Below the pieces are notes generated by a model. It was not told the origin of the DNA, made no database searches, and saw only the letters and a program-made list of their open reading frames with translations. DNA of 64,000 bases from Bacillota bacterium (GTDB lineage: Bacteria > Bacillota > Clostridia > Lachnospirales > Lachnospiraceae): NCBI GenBank assembly GCA_023411215.1, contig JAEYOY010000041.1, forward strand, positions 1 through 64,000, read 5' to 3'. Position numbers and translations under genes: made by a program. This document shows, in pieces, positions 54,065 to 62,636 of this stretch. Each line of letters starts with the position of its first letter. The first letter of the stretch is position 1.

Positions 54065-54319
54065 GGCTACCGGTTAGGTTATCTTTATACAAAAGAAGGT
54101 CGGAATGAAATTCCAATGGATTTCATTCCGACCTTCTTTCAGTGTGAAGACGCTTTTCTTCACACTTCACACACAGGTTGGAAGACACTTTACCGATTTG
54201 TATGCACTAAGCGTACATTAAAATGTTCGCTTAGTACCCACAAATCAGCAAATCGTCTTCCAAACAGTGCATTACGAGATACCTGTACCCTTAAATTAAA
54301 GATAACCTAACCGGTAGCC
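54065..54319. mobile_element. 255-bp element with 23-bp perfect terminal inverted repeats (MITE-like or structured RNA)
   Basis: Ends: GGCTACCGGTTAGGTTATCT (plus TTA; 54065-54087) and its exact reverse complement at 54297-54319. Inside: a 20-bp perfect hairpin (54092-54139), a 9-bp hairpin AGTGTGAAG/CTTCACACT (54141-54166) and a multi-step hairpin TTGGAAGAC/GTCTTCCAA, GATTTGT/ACAAATC, ACTAAGCG/CGCTTAGT (54178-54263). No ORF of substance and no obvious target duplication. The inside hairpins make a structured RNA or terminator array a real alternative. Confidence 0.5.
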
Positions 54320-54361
54320 GTTACAAAATAATTTCTCCTTTGTGAGAAATTATTTTGTAAC
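54320..54361. terminator. 18-bp perfect hairpin
   Basis: GTTACAAAATAATTTCTC - CTTTGT - GAGAAATTATTTTGTAAC, abutting the right end of the 255-bp element and followed by an A/T-rich run (GAAAAATTTTTATTTT). The remaining stretch to 54570 shows nothing recognisable. Confidence 0.65.
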
Positions 54362-54570
54362 GAAAAATTTTTATTTTAATTAAATAAGTATTAGATATTC
54401 TATCCATGTTCTTATTGAATCGATAGGTGGTTCAAGTGAATTTGTGTGAGGATATGCTAAGGATTACTTGTACCACGGTGTCAATAATGAAGCAAAAAGG
54501 TTCTATCCACATATCAGGAGCAGACTGGAAACCTCAAGCTTAATTCTATAGCAAAGTTAATCTACTTTAC

Positions 54571-55764
54571 TCACACGATTGCAAGCTTATCCAAAATATT
54601 AGTCAGATAAGCGATGGTAACACCATAATTCGTCATGGGCACCTTCTGAAGCTTAGCCTGTTCGACACGGCTCATAACATATTTGCGATTGAACATACAT
54701 GCACCGCATTGAATGATCAGATCATATTCTGTCAAATCCTTAGGAAAATCATTTCCGCTGACATTTACGATAGTTAAACCTTCGCCAACCTTTCCTCGAA
54801 GCATCCTTGGAAGCTTTTCTCTTCCGATATCCTCCTCCAGGGGAACATGGGTACATGCTTCTGCAATTAACACCCTGGATTTCTCAGTTAGTCTATCCAG
54901 AGCTTGAGCACTCTGTACAAAATAATCGATATCTCCCTTATGACTCGCAAAAAGCACTGAGAAGGAAGTAAGCTTGCTCTCAGCAGGTTTTTTCTCATAT
55001 ACCAATTTAAAGACTTGGGAATCTGTAATAATCAGCCTTGGCGGCTTTACCATGCTAGCCAGGGCTTCTTCATATTTATCTGCGGTGCTGCTTAGGACAA
55101 TACACTTCTTATCCAACAGTTCTCTTAGTGTCTGTACCTGGGGTAATATCAAACGTCCCTTTGGAGCCTGTATATCCTGAGGCATTACAAGGAGTACCGT
55201 ATCTCCCTCCTCTACCAGATTGCCTAAGATACTTTTCGCATCAAAGTCCTCCGGAATCTTGCGGATGATCTCTTCTCTGATTTTCTCTATGCCAAGCTTT
55301 GAGATGGCACTGATTTTAATCGGCTCCTCTTTCAATGCTTCCACTATTTTATTACGTATCTTATCGGTATTACTAATCTGGTCAATCTTATTAATGACCA
55401 TAATCACTGCTGCTTTATGTTCCTTGAGGGCCTTAGCCCACTCAAGCTCCTGTGCGATATCCTCTTCACTGCATACGATCAGGGCTACATCGGTCTTCTC
55501 CATGGCGAGCTTCGTCTTCTCCACTCTCATCTGACCAAGATAACCGCTGTCATCAAATCCAGCCGTATCAATGAGTACACAAGGTCCAATTCCATAGATT
55601 TCTATGGTCTTATAGACCGGGTCTGTGGTGGTTCCGGCAACATCGGATACTAACGCGGTATTATGACCGGTAAGGGCGTTAATCAAGGTTGATTTACCAC
55701 TGTTTCTCTTGCCGAAGATACCGATATGAAGCTGATTTGCTCTCGGTGTACTATTTAAACTCAT
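54571..55764 (-). CDS. hydF: [FeFe]-hydrogenase maturation GTPase HydF
   Basis: 397 aa. Scaffold that assembles and delivers the 2Fe subcluster to HydA. GTPase domain (1-170): P-loop GKRNSGKS at 18-25, DTAGFDD, NKID. C-terminal cluster-binding domain with the CxH...CxxC set: ACTHVPLEED and QCGACMFNRKYV, followed by VPMTNYGVTIAYL. Last of the hydEGF operon, 142 bases after hydG. No hydrogenase structural gene in the window. Confidence 0.96.
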   Translation of the reverse strand: MSLNSTPRANQLHIGIFGKRNSGKSTLINALTGHNTALVSDVAGTTTDPVYKTIEIYGIGPCVLIDTAGFDDSGYLGQMRVEKTKLAMEKTDVALIVCSEEDIAQELEWAKALKEHKAAVIMVINKIDQISNTDKIRNKIVEALKEEPIKISAISKLGIEKIREEIIRKIPEDFDAKSILGNLVEEGDTVLLVMPQDIQAPKGRLILPQVQTLRELLDKKCIVLSSTADKYEEALASMVKPPRLIITDSQVFKLVYEKKPAESKLTSFSVLFASHKGDIDYFVQSAQALDRLTEKSRVLIAEACTHVPLEEDIGREKLPRMLRGKVGEGLTIVNVSGNDFPKDLTEYDLIIQCGACMFNRKYVMSRVEQAKLQKVPMTNYGVTIAYLTNILDKLAIV

Positions 55765-55906
55765 ACTCTCTAATCCTCTCTGCAGTTAACTGCCTAACGT
55801 ATGATATACGAGTGACCTATCTCGCATTATGCTCTGAATTCTATGAACTAATCATAAGAATCCATAATCAATCCGATAGTTATAATGACTTGTTTCTAGA
55901 AATCCT

Positions 55907-57325
55907 TTAGAATCGGAAATCCCTGCTGCCCTCTGCGATCTTGCTTAAATTCAACTTTGCTATACCGAGTACCTTTTCATTTGGAATTTGGGTTAGCTCG
56001 CGTTCAATTAATGCTTCGCCCTTCACTCGTGTATCCTCAGAGGCATAATCCATCAGGTATTCCTTCAGTGTCATAAGTGCATTGGGCTGACAGCAGTTTG
56101 CAATCTGACCGGACTTCACCAAGGTCATAAAACGGTCCCCGGTTCGTCCTTCCCGGTAGCAGGCGGTGCAGAAGCTGGGAATATGCCCAAGAGAAAGAAG
56201 CCAGTTCACAATCTCATCCAGGGTTCTGGTATCCTCCACATCGAACTGAGCTGAGCTCTCTTCCTCCGGTTCTGGGGCAGCATATCCGCCGACACTGGTC
56301 TTAGAACCGCCACTAATCTGGGATACACCAAGTTTTAATACTCTCTCCCTGCTCTTCTGGGACTCACGGGTGGATACAATAATTCCGGTGTAGGGAACCG
56401 CAATTCTAAGAATTGCTACAATCTTCTCAAAGATCTCATCCGAAATAGAATCCTTAAAGCTGGAGGCATCAATGTCATCGGCCGGACGAATTCTCGGTAC
56501 ACTAATCGTATGCGGTCCTACCCCCATCGCTGCTTCCAGATGCTCTGCATGCATCAGGATTCCTGCAAAATCATAGCGGTACATATTGAGGCCGTATAGA
56601 ACGCCGAGGCCTACATCATCAATTCCCGCTTCCATGGCACGATCCATGGCTTCTGTGTGATACGCATAATTATGCTTCGGGCCAGTCGGGTGAAGCTTCT
56701 CATAATTTTCTTTGTGATAGGTCTCCTGGAAGAGGATATAGGTTCCGATTCCTGCTTCCTTCAGCTTACGATAATTATCCACTGTTGTTGCCGCAATATT
56801 TACATTCACCCTGCGGATCTCTCCGTTCTTATGCTTGATGGAGTAGATCGTATTAATACTTTCAAGAATATATTCAATCGGATTATTAACAGGATCCTCA
56901 CCGGCCTCCAATGCTAATCGCTTATGCCCCATATCCTGCAGAGCAATTACCTCCCTGCGGATCTCATCCTGTGTAAGCTTCTTGCGTGGTATATGTTTAT
57001 TGACATAGTGATAAGGGCAGTAAACACAACCGTTGACACAATAATTAGAGAGATAAAGGGGAGCAAACATTACGATGCGGTTACCATAAAATCGCTGTTT
57101 AATCTTTACCGCCAGCTCGTACATCCTCTGAATTTGATCCTCCTGCTCACATTCCAGCAATACAGAGGCTTCACGATGGGTGATACCCTTGAGGTTCTCA
57201 GCCTTAGCCAGAATCTCATCAATTAATGCTCTGTTATTCTTATTCGATTTGGCATATTCTAATGTATCGAGAATTTCCTCATGATTAATAAATTCTTCTG
57301 CTTTCTTACTTCTTACATCATACAT
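55907..57325 (-). CDS. hydG: [FeFe]-hydrogenase maturation radical SAM enzyme HydG
   Basis: 472 aa. Cleaves tyrosine to make CO and cyanide ligands. Radical-SAM cluster C96-x3-C100-x2-C103 (NYCVNGCVYCPY). The C-terminal auxiliary cluster motif is intact: FCTACYREGRTGDRFM and NCCQPNALMTLKEYL. ATG overlaps the end of hydE by 13 bases; RBS AAGGAG. Confidence 0.96.
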   Translation of the reverse strand: MYDVRSKKAEEFINHEEILDTLEYAKSNKNNRALIDEILAKAENLKGITHREASVLLECEQEDQIQRMYELAVKIKQRFYGNRIVMFAPLYLSNYCVNGCVYCPYHYVNKHIPRKKLTQDEIRREVIALQDMGHKRLALEAGEDPVNNPIEYILESINTIYSIKHKNGEIRRVNVNIAATTVDNYRKLKEAGIGTYILFQETYHKENYEKLHPTGPKHNYAYHTEAMDRAMEAGIDDVGLGVLYGLNMYRYDFAGILMHAEHLEAAMGVGPHTISVPRIRPADDIDASSFKDSISDEIFEKIVAILRIAVPYTGIIVSTRESQKSRERVLKLGVSQISGGSKTSVGGYAAPEPEEESSAQFDVEDTRTLDEIVNWLLSLGHIPSFCTACYREGRTGDRFMTLVKSGQIANCCQPNALMTLKEYLMDYASEDTRVKGEALIERELTQIPNEKVLGIAKLNLSKIAEGSRDFRF

Positions 57326-58383
57326 GGTTCAATCTCCTTTTCATTATAGTCACCACGATTAACGGTTAATTCATATCCAATCTTCTTCATCCTACGGTCC
57401 AGACAGAATCGGCACTCCGCAGCCTCATCTCCGGTACAGATTTTATTATCATATAGCTCATAATTCTTACGGACGGAGGTTGGTGACAAGTTCGGCATTA
57501 CTACATTGGCTCCAGACAGAATTCCCTCTTCTCTTCCGTTCGGATGTATCGTACCGAGGGCGGTAGTAGAAGGAATTAGAGTACTTGGTAGCATCAATCG
57601 TAGGATACTGATCAACGTTAATGTCAGCTCCATCGATCCCTTCGATTCATTTGCAAAGGGTGTCTCATGGTGAGGCAGGAAGGGTCCGATGCCTACCATC
57701 TGAGGGGAAAGCTCCTTTAAAAATAATAGATCCTCAGCGATATTCTCCATTGTCTGGTAAGGGGAGCCCACCATAAAACCAGCTCCCACCTGAAACCCGA
57801 TTTTTTTCAAGTCATAGAGACATTGCTTCCGGTTCTTGAGTGTAAGGTTAGTCGGATGGAGCTTACTGTAATGCTCCTCGTTGGCTGTCTCATGACGAAG
57901 GAGATAGCGGTCCGCTCCTGCCTCATAAAACCGAAGGTAGCTTTCATAGCTCTTCTCGCCTATAGAGAGGGTTAGAGCGCAGTCCGAAAAGTTCTCCTTA
58001 ATCATTCGGATGATTGATACCATATCCTCATCGGAGTAGCTGCCATCCTCGCCACCCTGTAATACAAAGGTCCGAAAGCCCAATTCATACCCTTCCTTAC
58101 AACAAGCAAGAATCTGCTCGTTCGTAAGGCGATATCTTGTAACACAGCGGTTACTCCTTCGGATACCACAGTAATAACAATCATTCTTACAATAATTTGT
58201 GAATTCGATTAAACCTCTAGTATAGATTTGATTACCAAAATGCTTAATCGCAACAGCTCTTCCTCTCTCTCGGAGATAGTCCCTGTCCTCCGCGCCTATC
58301 TCGGTTAACAATTCAAGAAACTCTTCTTTCGAAAGTATCCTTTGCTCTTCTAATTGATCAATTAATTTTCTAATATCAGCCAT
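57313..58383 (-). CDS. hydE: [FeFe]-hydrogenase maturation radical SAM enzyme HydE
   Basis: About 356 aa from ATG 58383 (MADIRKL, CGGAGAAG upstream); the frame is open for 19 more codons. Radical-SAM cluster C65-x3-C69-x2-C72 (NYCKNDCYYCG). An accessory cysteine group lies near the end (ICTGDEAAECRFC). Makes a precursor of the H-cluster azadithiolate. First gene of the operon; transcription must pass the leader terminator at 58482-58513. Confidence 0.94.
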   Translation of the reverse strand: MADIRKLIDQLEEQRILSKEEFLELLTEIGAEDRDYLRERGRAVAIKHFGNQIYTRGLIEFTNYCKNDCYYCGIRRSNRCVTRYRLTNEQILACCKEGYELGFRTFVLQGGEDGSYSDEDMVSIIRMIKENFSDCALTLSIGEKSYESYLRFYEAGADRYLLRHETANEEHYSKLHPTNLTLKNRKQCLYDLKKIGFQVGAGFMVGSPYQTMENIAEDLLFLKELSPQMVGIGPFLPHHETPFANESKGSMELTLTLISILRLMLPSTLIPSTTALGTIHPNGREEGILSGANVVMPNLSPTSVRKNYELYDNKICTGDEAAECRFCLDRRMKKIGYELTVNRGDYNEKEIEPCMM

Positions 58384-58481
58384 AATCTTCTCCGTTTCTA
58401 TCTTTCTTCTCATGAAACTAGGAATTAAGTGTATACCCAAAGATGAAAAGTTTATTATTAATTTAAAATGAGTCGTGGAAC

Positions 58482-58513
58482 AAAAAAATCCCTACGCCTA
58501 ATAGGCGTAAGGA
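58482..58513 (-). terminator. Intrinsic terminator in the hydE leader
   Basis: Minus strand TCCTTACGCCT - ATT - AGGCGTAGGGA, 11-bp stem with one U-G, followed by seven T. It lies about 100 bases before hydE, between promoter and gene. Confidence 0.8.
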
Positions 58514-58668
58514 TAGTACAATCCAATAAAAGCATCTGTTAGTCCAACAGCCTCAGCCTAATTGCTTCTGCTCCGGATTTATATCAGCATACCAGTTATG
58601 GTTCTCTATTCTTCGCCTTTCACGCGGGCGTACCCTAGTGGTCAGAACGATTTATTTGTTATTTATTT
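58514..58668 (-). ncRNA. Structured 5' leader of hydEGF, candidate riboswitch
   Basis: About 155 bases between promoter and terminator, without a leader ORF. Sub-structures on the minus strand: CGCC...GGCG (around GCCCGCGTGAAAGGCG), ACCATAACTGGT, CTGTT-GGACT-AACAG. TACGCC at 58632-58627 can pair with GGCGTA (58498-58493) of the terminator right arm, giving an antiterminated fold. I could not assign it to a known riboswitch class. Confidence 0.5.
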
Positions 58669-58672
58669 AACG

Positions 58673-58701
58673 ATTATATAATAAAATCCAAGCTTTGTAA
58701 A
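58673..58701 (-). promoter_or_regulatory. Sigma-A promoter of hydEGF
   Basis: Minus strand TTTACA (58701-58696), 17-base spacer, TATAAT (58678-58673). Confidence 0.75.
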
Positions 58702-58842
58702 TAGGTATTTTCTGAATGAATGTTTTTCTCAGTGGCAATCTAGGGACGGTTACTGACAGCCGTGGAACCTTTGATATCATTGGTTTTGAAGACAGCGAAA
58801 AGTATTCTGATCCGCTGTTACTATTCATTGAACATATTTGGA

Positions 58843-60846
58843 TTACTCCTTGGTAGCTTCTGCCTTCTTCTGCCAGGTTCCTTTCACCTTTGTAAGAACA
58901 AGTTCATCGCAAGCCAACGGATTTTTCTTATTCTCATCTTCATAGATGCGTGCACGCACCGTAACCTCACCTGAGTCCACGAAGGAAATCGGATTCCATA
59001 TAATTGTACCTTGATTATCATCCCAGGAATAGGTGACAGGATAGCCGTTATGCTGATCTGTAATCCCTACTGCCTTCTTCGTATCAGCATTCCAGCTGCG
59101 AAGCATACCTCCGTCCGCCTGCCATTCGATGACGTATCGCTGCGGAAGCTTCTCCGACTTTACCGAAAGTCCGAGGCCCCAGGTGGAGGACAGGCTGGAA
59201 TAGGATCCTTCACACTGTAGAAAATCATGGTCAGAAATCTCTACAAGTTGTCCGTTCTTGCCTGTATTGATCAGAAAAGCATAGACGCACTCCTTCTCCC
59301 CCCATCGGCAGGTGATTAGAAATAGTCTCCTCCAGTCTCGGTCATAGTCCTCCAAATTGGAACTGAGATAAAGTGAGAAATGCTGTTTTAGTTCAAAGCT
59401 CACTCTTGAGGAGTCCAGTATCTTAACGGTCTGTCCATGAAGCACATTCCCTCCAAACCGCTGCACTCCGTTCTCATCCAGCATTGCGTCAGATACCTGA
59501 ATGGAATCCGGAATACTGTCACCAAAGTCTATAGCAATCGTCTTCTCCAATGACTCTGTGCCGAAGGAACCCAGATTTACCTTAGGAAGAAAATCTTTCT
59601 TAGCAAGGATCTCCTCCAGAGCTTCTGTCTTCGTAAATTCAGAAACCTCGTCCCCCCACGCGGTCCTATGAACCACATAATCGAGACCGATTCCATCAAT
59701 GGTGATGTTAATGTCCGGCGGATCCTTCGGAAACTTCTTATCCATTCCCAGAAGGAGATTCTGGTCGTAAGAGACTGCCCATTCGGTATAAGGAAAATGC
59801 TCCATATCCTTAAGCACCAGGGACTGCTCCTTCACGGTAATGGCTCCGTAATCTGCGAGTTCTCCAAGTAACCGTATTTCATCGTCTCTCTTGATTAGGG
59901 ACAGCTTCTCATATTCTCCCTCAGATACAAAGCAGTTGCCGTATTTCATCAACGGAATCTCCGTCATGGAGCTAAAGAAAATTGGATTCTGATATTCGTA
60001 GGCAATTATGTTATGCAGGAACAAACCATCCTTCCAGGTGGTATACAGATCTACCAATTCATCGCTTCCGTCCCGGTCAATATCCACTATGACTGCATTG
60101 GCCAAATCACCCTCCACATAGGATACCACACCCTTTCGCACCAGGAAGCACCCAGAAAAGCCCCAGTCACTGACTGCTGCAAAGGCTTGAAGTGTAAGCC
60201 GCTCATAGGCCTCCGGAATAAAAATCTCTAATAACCCTGTAATCTTCTGGCGGGCAGTAGGAATTACCTCCTCCTTTACCTTCTGATCTACCTCTTCCTG
60301 TATCCGGGAAAGAATGCTGCTTGCATCAACTGCAGCTTCCCGGCTGTTTATATCCTCCAGACTAATCCCTCGATCCACCCGTAGCAGGATACTGTTGCTA
60401 AGGGGCATCTCTTCCCCCGGTAGGTAGGTAATCAGCTGTAGGACAGTATCCTCCTTAATAAGCCGGTATGAGGTTGTTCCCTCCTGAACCTTTGGGGACA
60501 GCGTTTCTCCATTTATGCTCTTCCAGCCTTCCTGATCCAGCGTTTGAAGATAAGAAACCATTCCGGCCTCCGTAATATAACTGTAGTAGGTGCCGCATTC
60601 CCAATTTACCTGATACTCCGCGCAGGGAACGGGTATGTCCGCCTGCCGCTCCGCTTCGCCTTCTATTAAGACAGACGGTTCAGCTTCTATCGCATCTGCT
60701 TTGGCATTCCTTAAGGAACCATCATTACGGTCGATAATAATGTAACAGATTACTGTATAAACGATTAGCATCAATATCACTGCACCGATGCCAAGTCTTG
60801 AAGTCCACTTACAAGGCCCAAGCTTAAAATCCTCATACTTTCTCAT
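58843..60846 (-). CDS. Membrane-anchored extracytoplasmic protein, third gene of a BlaI/M56 operon
   Basis: About 667 aa from ATG 60846 (AAAGGG 8-9 bases upstream). One N-terminal membrane helix (about 18-40), the rest outside the cell. I do not recognise a family; the segment VIVDIDRDGSDELVDLY resembles a calcium-binding VCBS/FG-GAP-type loop. No penicillin-binding SxxK/SDN motifs were noticed. It lies 78 bases after the M56 gene on the same strand, so it may be the regulated effector or the ligand sensor missing from the M56 protein. Confidence 0.75.
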   Translation of the reverse strand: MRKYEDFKLGPCKWTSRLGIGAVILMLIVYTVICYIIIDRNDGSLRNAKADAIEAEPSVLIEGEAERQADIPVPCAEYQVNWECGTYYSYITEAGMVSYLQTLDQEGWKSINGETLSPKVQEGTTSYRLIKEDTVLQLITYLPGEEMPLSNSILLRVDRGISLEDINSREAAVDASSILSRIQEEVDQKVKEEVIPTARQKITGLLEIFIPEAYERLTLQAFAAVSDWGFSGCFLVRKGVVSYVEGDLANAVIVDIDRDGSDELVDLYTTWKDGLFLHNIIAYEYQNPIFFSSMTEIPLMKYGNCFVSEGEYEKLSLIKRDDEIRLLGELADYGAITVKEQSLVLKDMEHFPYTEWAVSYDQNLLLGMDKKFPKDPPDINITIDGIGLDYVVHRTAWGDEVSEFTKTEALEEILAKKDFLPKVNLGSFGTESLEKTIAIDFGDSIPDSIQVSDAMLDENGVQRFGGNVLHGQTVKILDSSRVSFELKQHFSLYLSSNLEDYDRDWRRLFLITCRWGEKECVYAFLINTGKNGQLVEISDHDFLQCEGSYSSLSSTWGLGLSVKSEKLPQRYVIEWQADGGMLRSWNADTKKAVGITDQHNGYPVTYSWDDNQGTIIWNPISFVDSGEVTVRARIYEDENKKNPLACDELVLTKVKGTWQKKAEATKE

Positions 60847-60924
60847 AATCATCACCCTTTCGAATAAGATGCGGTCTCTCGCATCTCAAATCACTCCAAC
60901 GCAACAGCTGCCCTATGATACGAT

Positions 60925-61845
60925 TTATGACATCCCATTAGTCAGCAGCAAAACAGCCACACTTACCATCAGAAGGCCAACGCAAAGTGCCGAAAACCAG
61001 GTAAGCCTCCGATAAGAAAGTACCTGTAAAACCCTTAGCTTCACCTTATTACTACCGAAGGCAGAGGAGAAGATCGTTGAGTCCCCATCGGCATAGGTCA
61101 GTAGTGTGCGAGCGTACTCCTTCCGCTCCTCAGGCTTCAACCTCTTTATAGCACCCTCATCACAAGCCAGCTCGCAATCATTCAAGAATAACTTCAGAAA
61201 CACCCAGCTCATGGGATTAAACCAGTGGATGCATGCGGCAAGAATTGCTATCATTCGCCATAGATTGTCTCGTCTATATATATGAATTTTTTCATGGAGT
61301 AGGATATATACAAGCTTCTCATCCTCCGTATCAAGAGGTAGTATAATTCGCGGACGGAGAATTCCTATTACCGTCGGGGAATTAACCATTGGCCCCTCAT
61401 ACAGATTATCCCGGAGTAAAACCACCTTCTTCAGTTCTGACATTGTTAACCCATACAGAATAAGCATAGCGAGGATACCGGCTAGTGCAAGCACGAGCCA
61501 TATCATCGACGCAACGGTAAAAACATTCTCCCATGCGCTGCTTCTATACGCTATGGGCTGATAGGTCTCCGCTCTCTGTATTGTATTGGATAGAGACAAA
61601 GAGAAGTCCTCTACTGGTACTGTCTTCACCATAGTCATTCCGGAAAGTCTGGATAGAATATTCATCAGGCTTAGCTTACTGGAGAAGCTGACCGGGCATA
61701 ACATGCGTATTAAAACCACTCCCCAGAGAGCATATATCACGGTTCTCGGACAAGTCTTAATATAACGAAGTGTATACAGCAGCATTCCGTAGACTGTTGC
61801 TATAATACTCATATTTAATATCCAATAAAAGGCTTCCCTCAGCAT
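60925..61845 (-). CDS. M56-family metallopeptidase (BlaR1-like, no sensor domain)
   Basis: 306 aa. Membrane zinc protease: several membrane helices (about 5-25, 37-55, 110-133, 280-303) and HEKIH at 184-188 after ILLPLDTEDEKLVYILL, with a third-ligand-type acidic motif in NDCELACDEGAIKRL. BlaR1 has an extracellular penicillin-binding domain at its C-terminus; here the protein ends after the last helix. Presumably cleaves or inactivates the BlaI repressor upon a signal. Twenty-one bases after blaI. Confidence 0.92.
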   Translation of the reverse strand: MLREAFYWILNMSIIATVYGMLLYTLRYIKTCPRTVIYALWGVVLIRMLCPVSFSSKLSLMNILSRLSGMTMVKTVPVEDFSLSLSNTIQRAETYQPIAYRSSAWENVFTVASMIWLVLALAGILAMLILYGLTMSELKKVVLLRDNLYEGPMVNSPTVIGILRPRIILPLDTEDEKLVYILLHEKIHIYRRDNLWRMIAILAACIHWFNPMSWVFLKLFLNDCELACDEGAIKRLKPEERKEYARTLLTYADGDSTIFSSAFGSNKVKLRVLQVLSYRRLTWFSALCVGLLMVSVAVLLLTNGMS

Positions 61846-61866
61846 AACAGACCCCTCCTGCAGCTA

Positions 61867-62235
61867 TTATCTTGACTCCTGTTCATTAATCAACTTCTTG
61901 AGCTCCGCCAGCTCATCTCCTGTGAGCTTCTCATTCTGAAGAAACGCTGCAAAGAAGGCCTTCTTCGATCCCTGATAGAGCTTATCAATCAGACTCTTCG
62001 TCTCTGCACTCTGCACCTGCTCCCTTTTCAGCTTCGACAAGCATATGAAATTCGGTTCTTCTCTGAGAATCAGATCCTTCTCTATCAGCTTCTTAATAAT
62101 CGTATAAGTAGTATTCTTATTCCAGCCGATGCTCTCTCCCAGTATTAAGCTGATCTCCTTGGCACTGATCGGTTCCCTCTCCCAGATAATTTCCATCACC
62201 TTTAGCTCGCTGTCATATAATTTAACCGTATTCAT
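61867..62235 (-). CDS. BlaI/MecI/CopY-family repressor
   Basis: 122 aa winged-helix protein: LYDSELKVMEIIWEREPISAKEISLILGESIGWNKNTTYTIIKKLIEKDLI with the family tryptophan/threonine HTH; helical C-terminus for dimerisation and protease cleavage. Likely represses its own operon through the 19-bp palindrome at 62250-62291. RBS AGAGGA before ATG 62235. Confidence 0.94.
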   Translation of the reverse strand: MNTVKLYDSELKVMEIIWEREPISAKEISLILGESIGWNKNTTYTIIKKLIEKDLILREEPNFICLSKLKREQVQSAETKSLIDKLYQGSKKAFFAAFLQNEKLTGDELAELKKLINEQESR

Positions 62236-62249
62236 CCTCTTATCCTCTC

Positions 62250-62291
62250 AGACTATAGTAATAGTATATCTTTATACTATTACTATAGTCT
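62250..62291. promoter_or_regulatory. BlaI-type operator
   Basis: Perfect 19-bp inverted repeat AGACTATAGTAATAGTATA (62250-62268), loop TCTT, mirror at 62273-62291. It covers the -10 region and start site of the blaI promoter. Confidence 0.75.
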
Positions 62292-62302
62292 GATTATGTC
62301 AA
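62274..62302 (-). promoter_or_regulatory. Promoter of the blaI operon
   Basis: Minus strand TTGACA (62302-62297), 17-base spacer, TAGTAT (62279-62274). Confidence 0.75.
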
Positions 62303-62394
62303 GATAATTTTTCCATAATCAGGAGTATGCAATTCGTTTTACTGATTTTAAATATGCGCACACAATGATTGTTCGCATTGCTACATTTGCTTTA

Positions 62395-62475
62395 CACAAA
62401 AAAGCTGCCTCAAGCTTCTGATGTTTCTTCGCGCAATATAACATCGCAAAGAATAACAAAAGTCTGGAAGCAGCC
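62395..62475 (-). terminator. Terminator downstream of the 62637 gene
   Basis: Minus strand GGCTGCTTCCAGACTT pairs imperfectly with AAGCTTGAGGCAGC over a long loop and is followed by TTTTTT. No gene otherwise in 62236-62636. Confidence 0.55.
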
Positions 62476-62636
62476 AAAACCTATCCATCGCATTACTATG
62501 CTTACATTATGGTAAGACTCAGATTTTTTTGTTATATAACTCGGGTCATGGTTCTAACTAATCTGGAATAAATTTTACATATAATGTTGTCCAACAAATT
62601 TACATCTTTTCCTTACTCCTTTCATTCAATTCATAT

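Noticed and set aside
54059..54310. 83-codon ORF after the WG-repeat gene
   Set aside because: It lies almost entirely inside the inverted-repeat element; coding is incidental to the hairpins.
58514..58668. T-box, SAM, NiCo, c-di-GMP or THF riboswitch in the hydE leader
   Set aside because: None of the conserved motifs I know for these classes could be matched, so it is left unnamed.
60925..61845. Reading the M56 gene as a full BlaR1 beta-lactam sensor
   Set aside because: The C-terminal penicillin-binding domain is missing; only the protease/membrane part exists.
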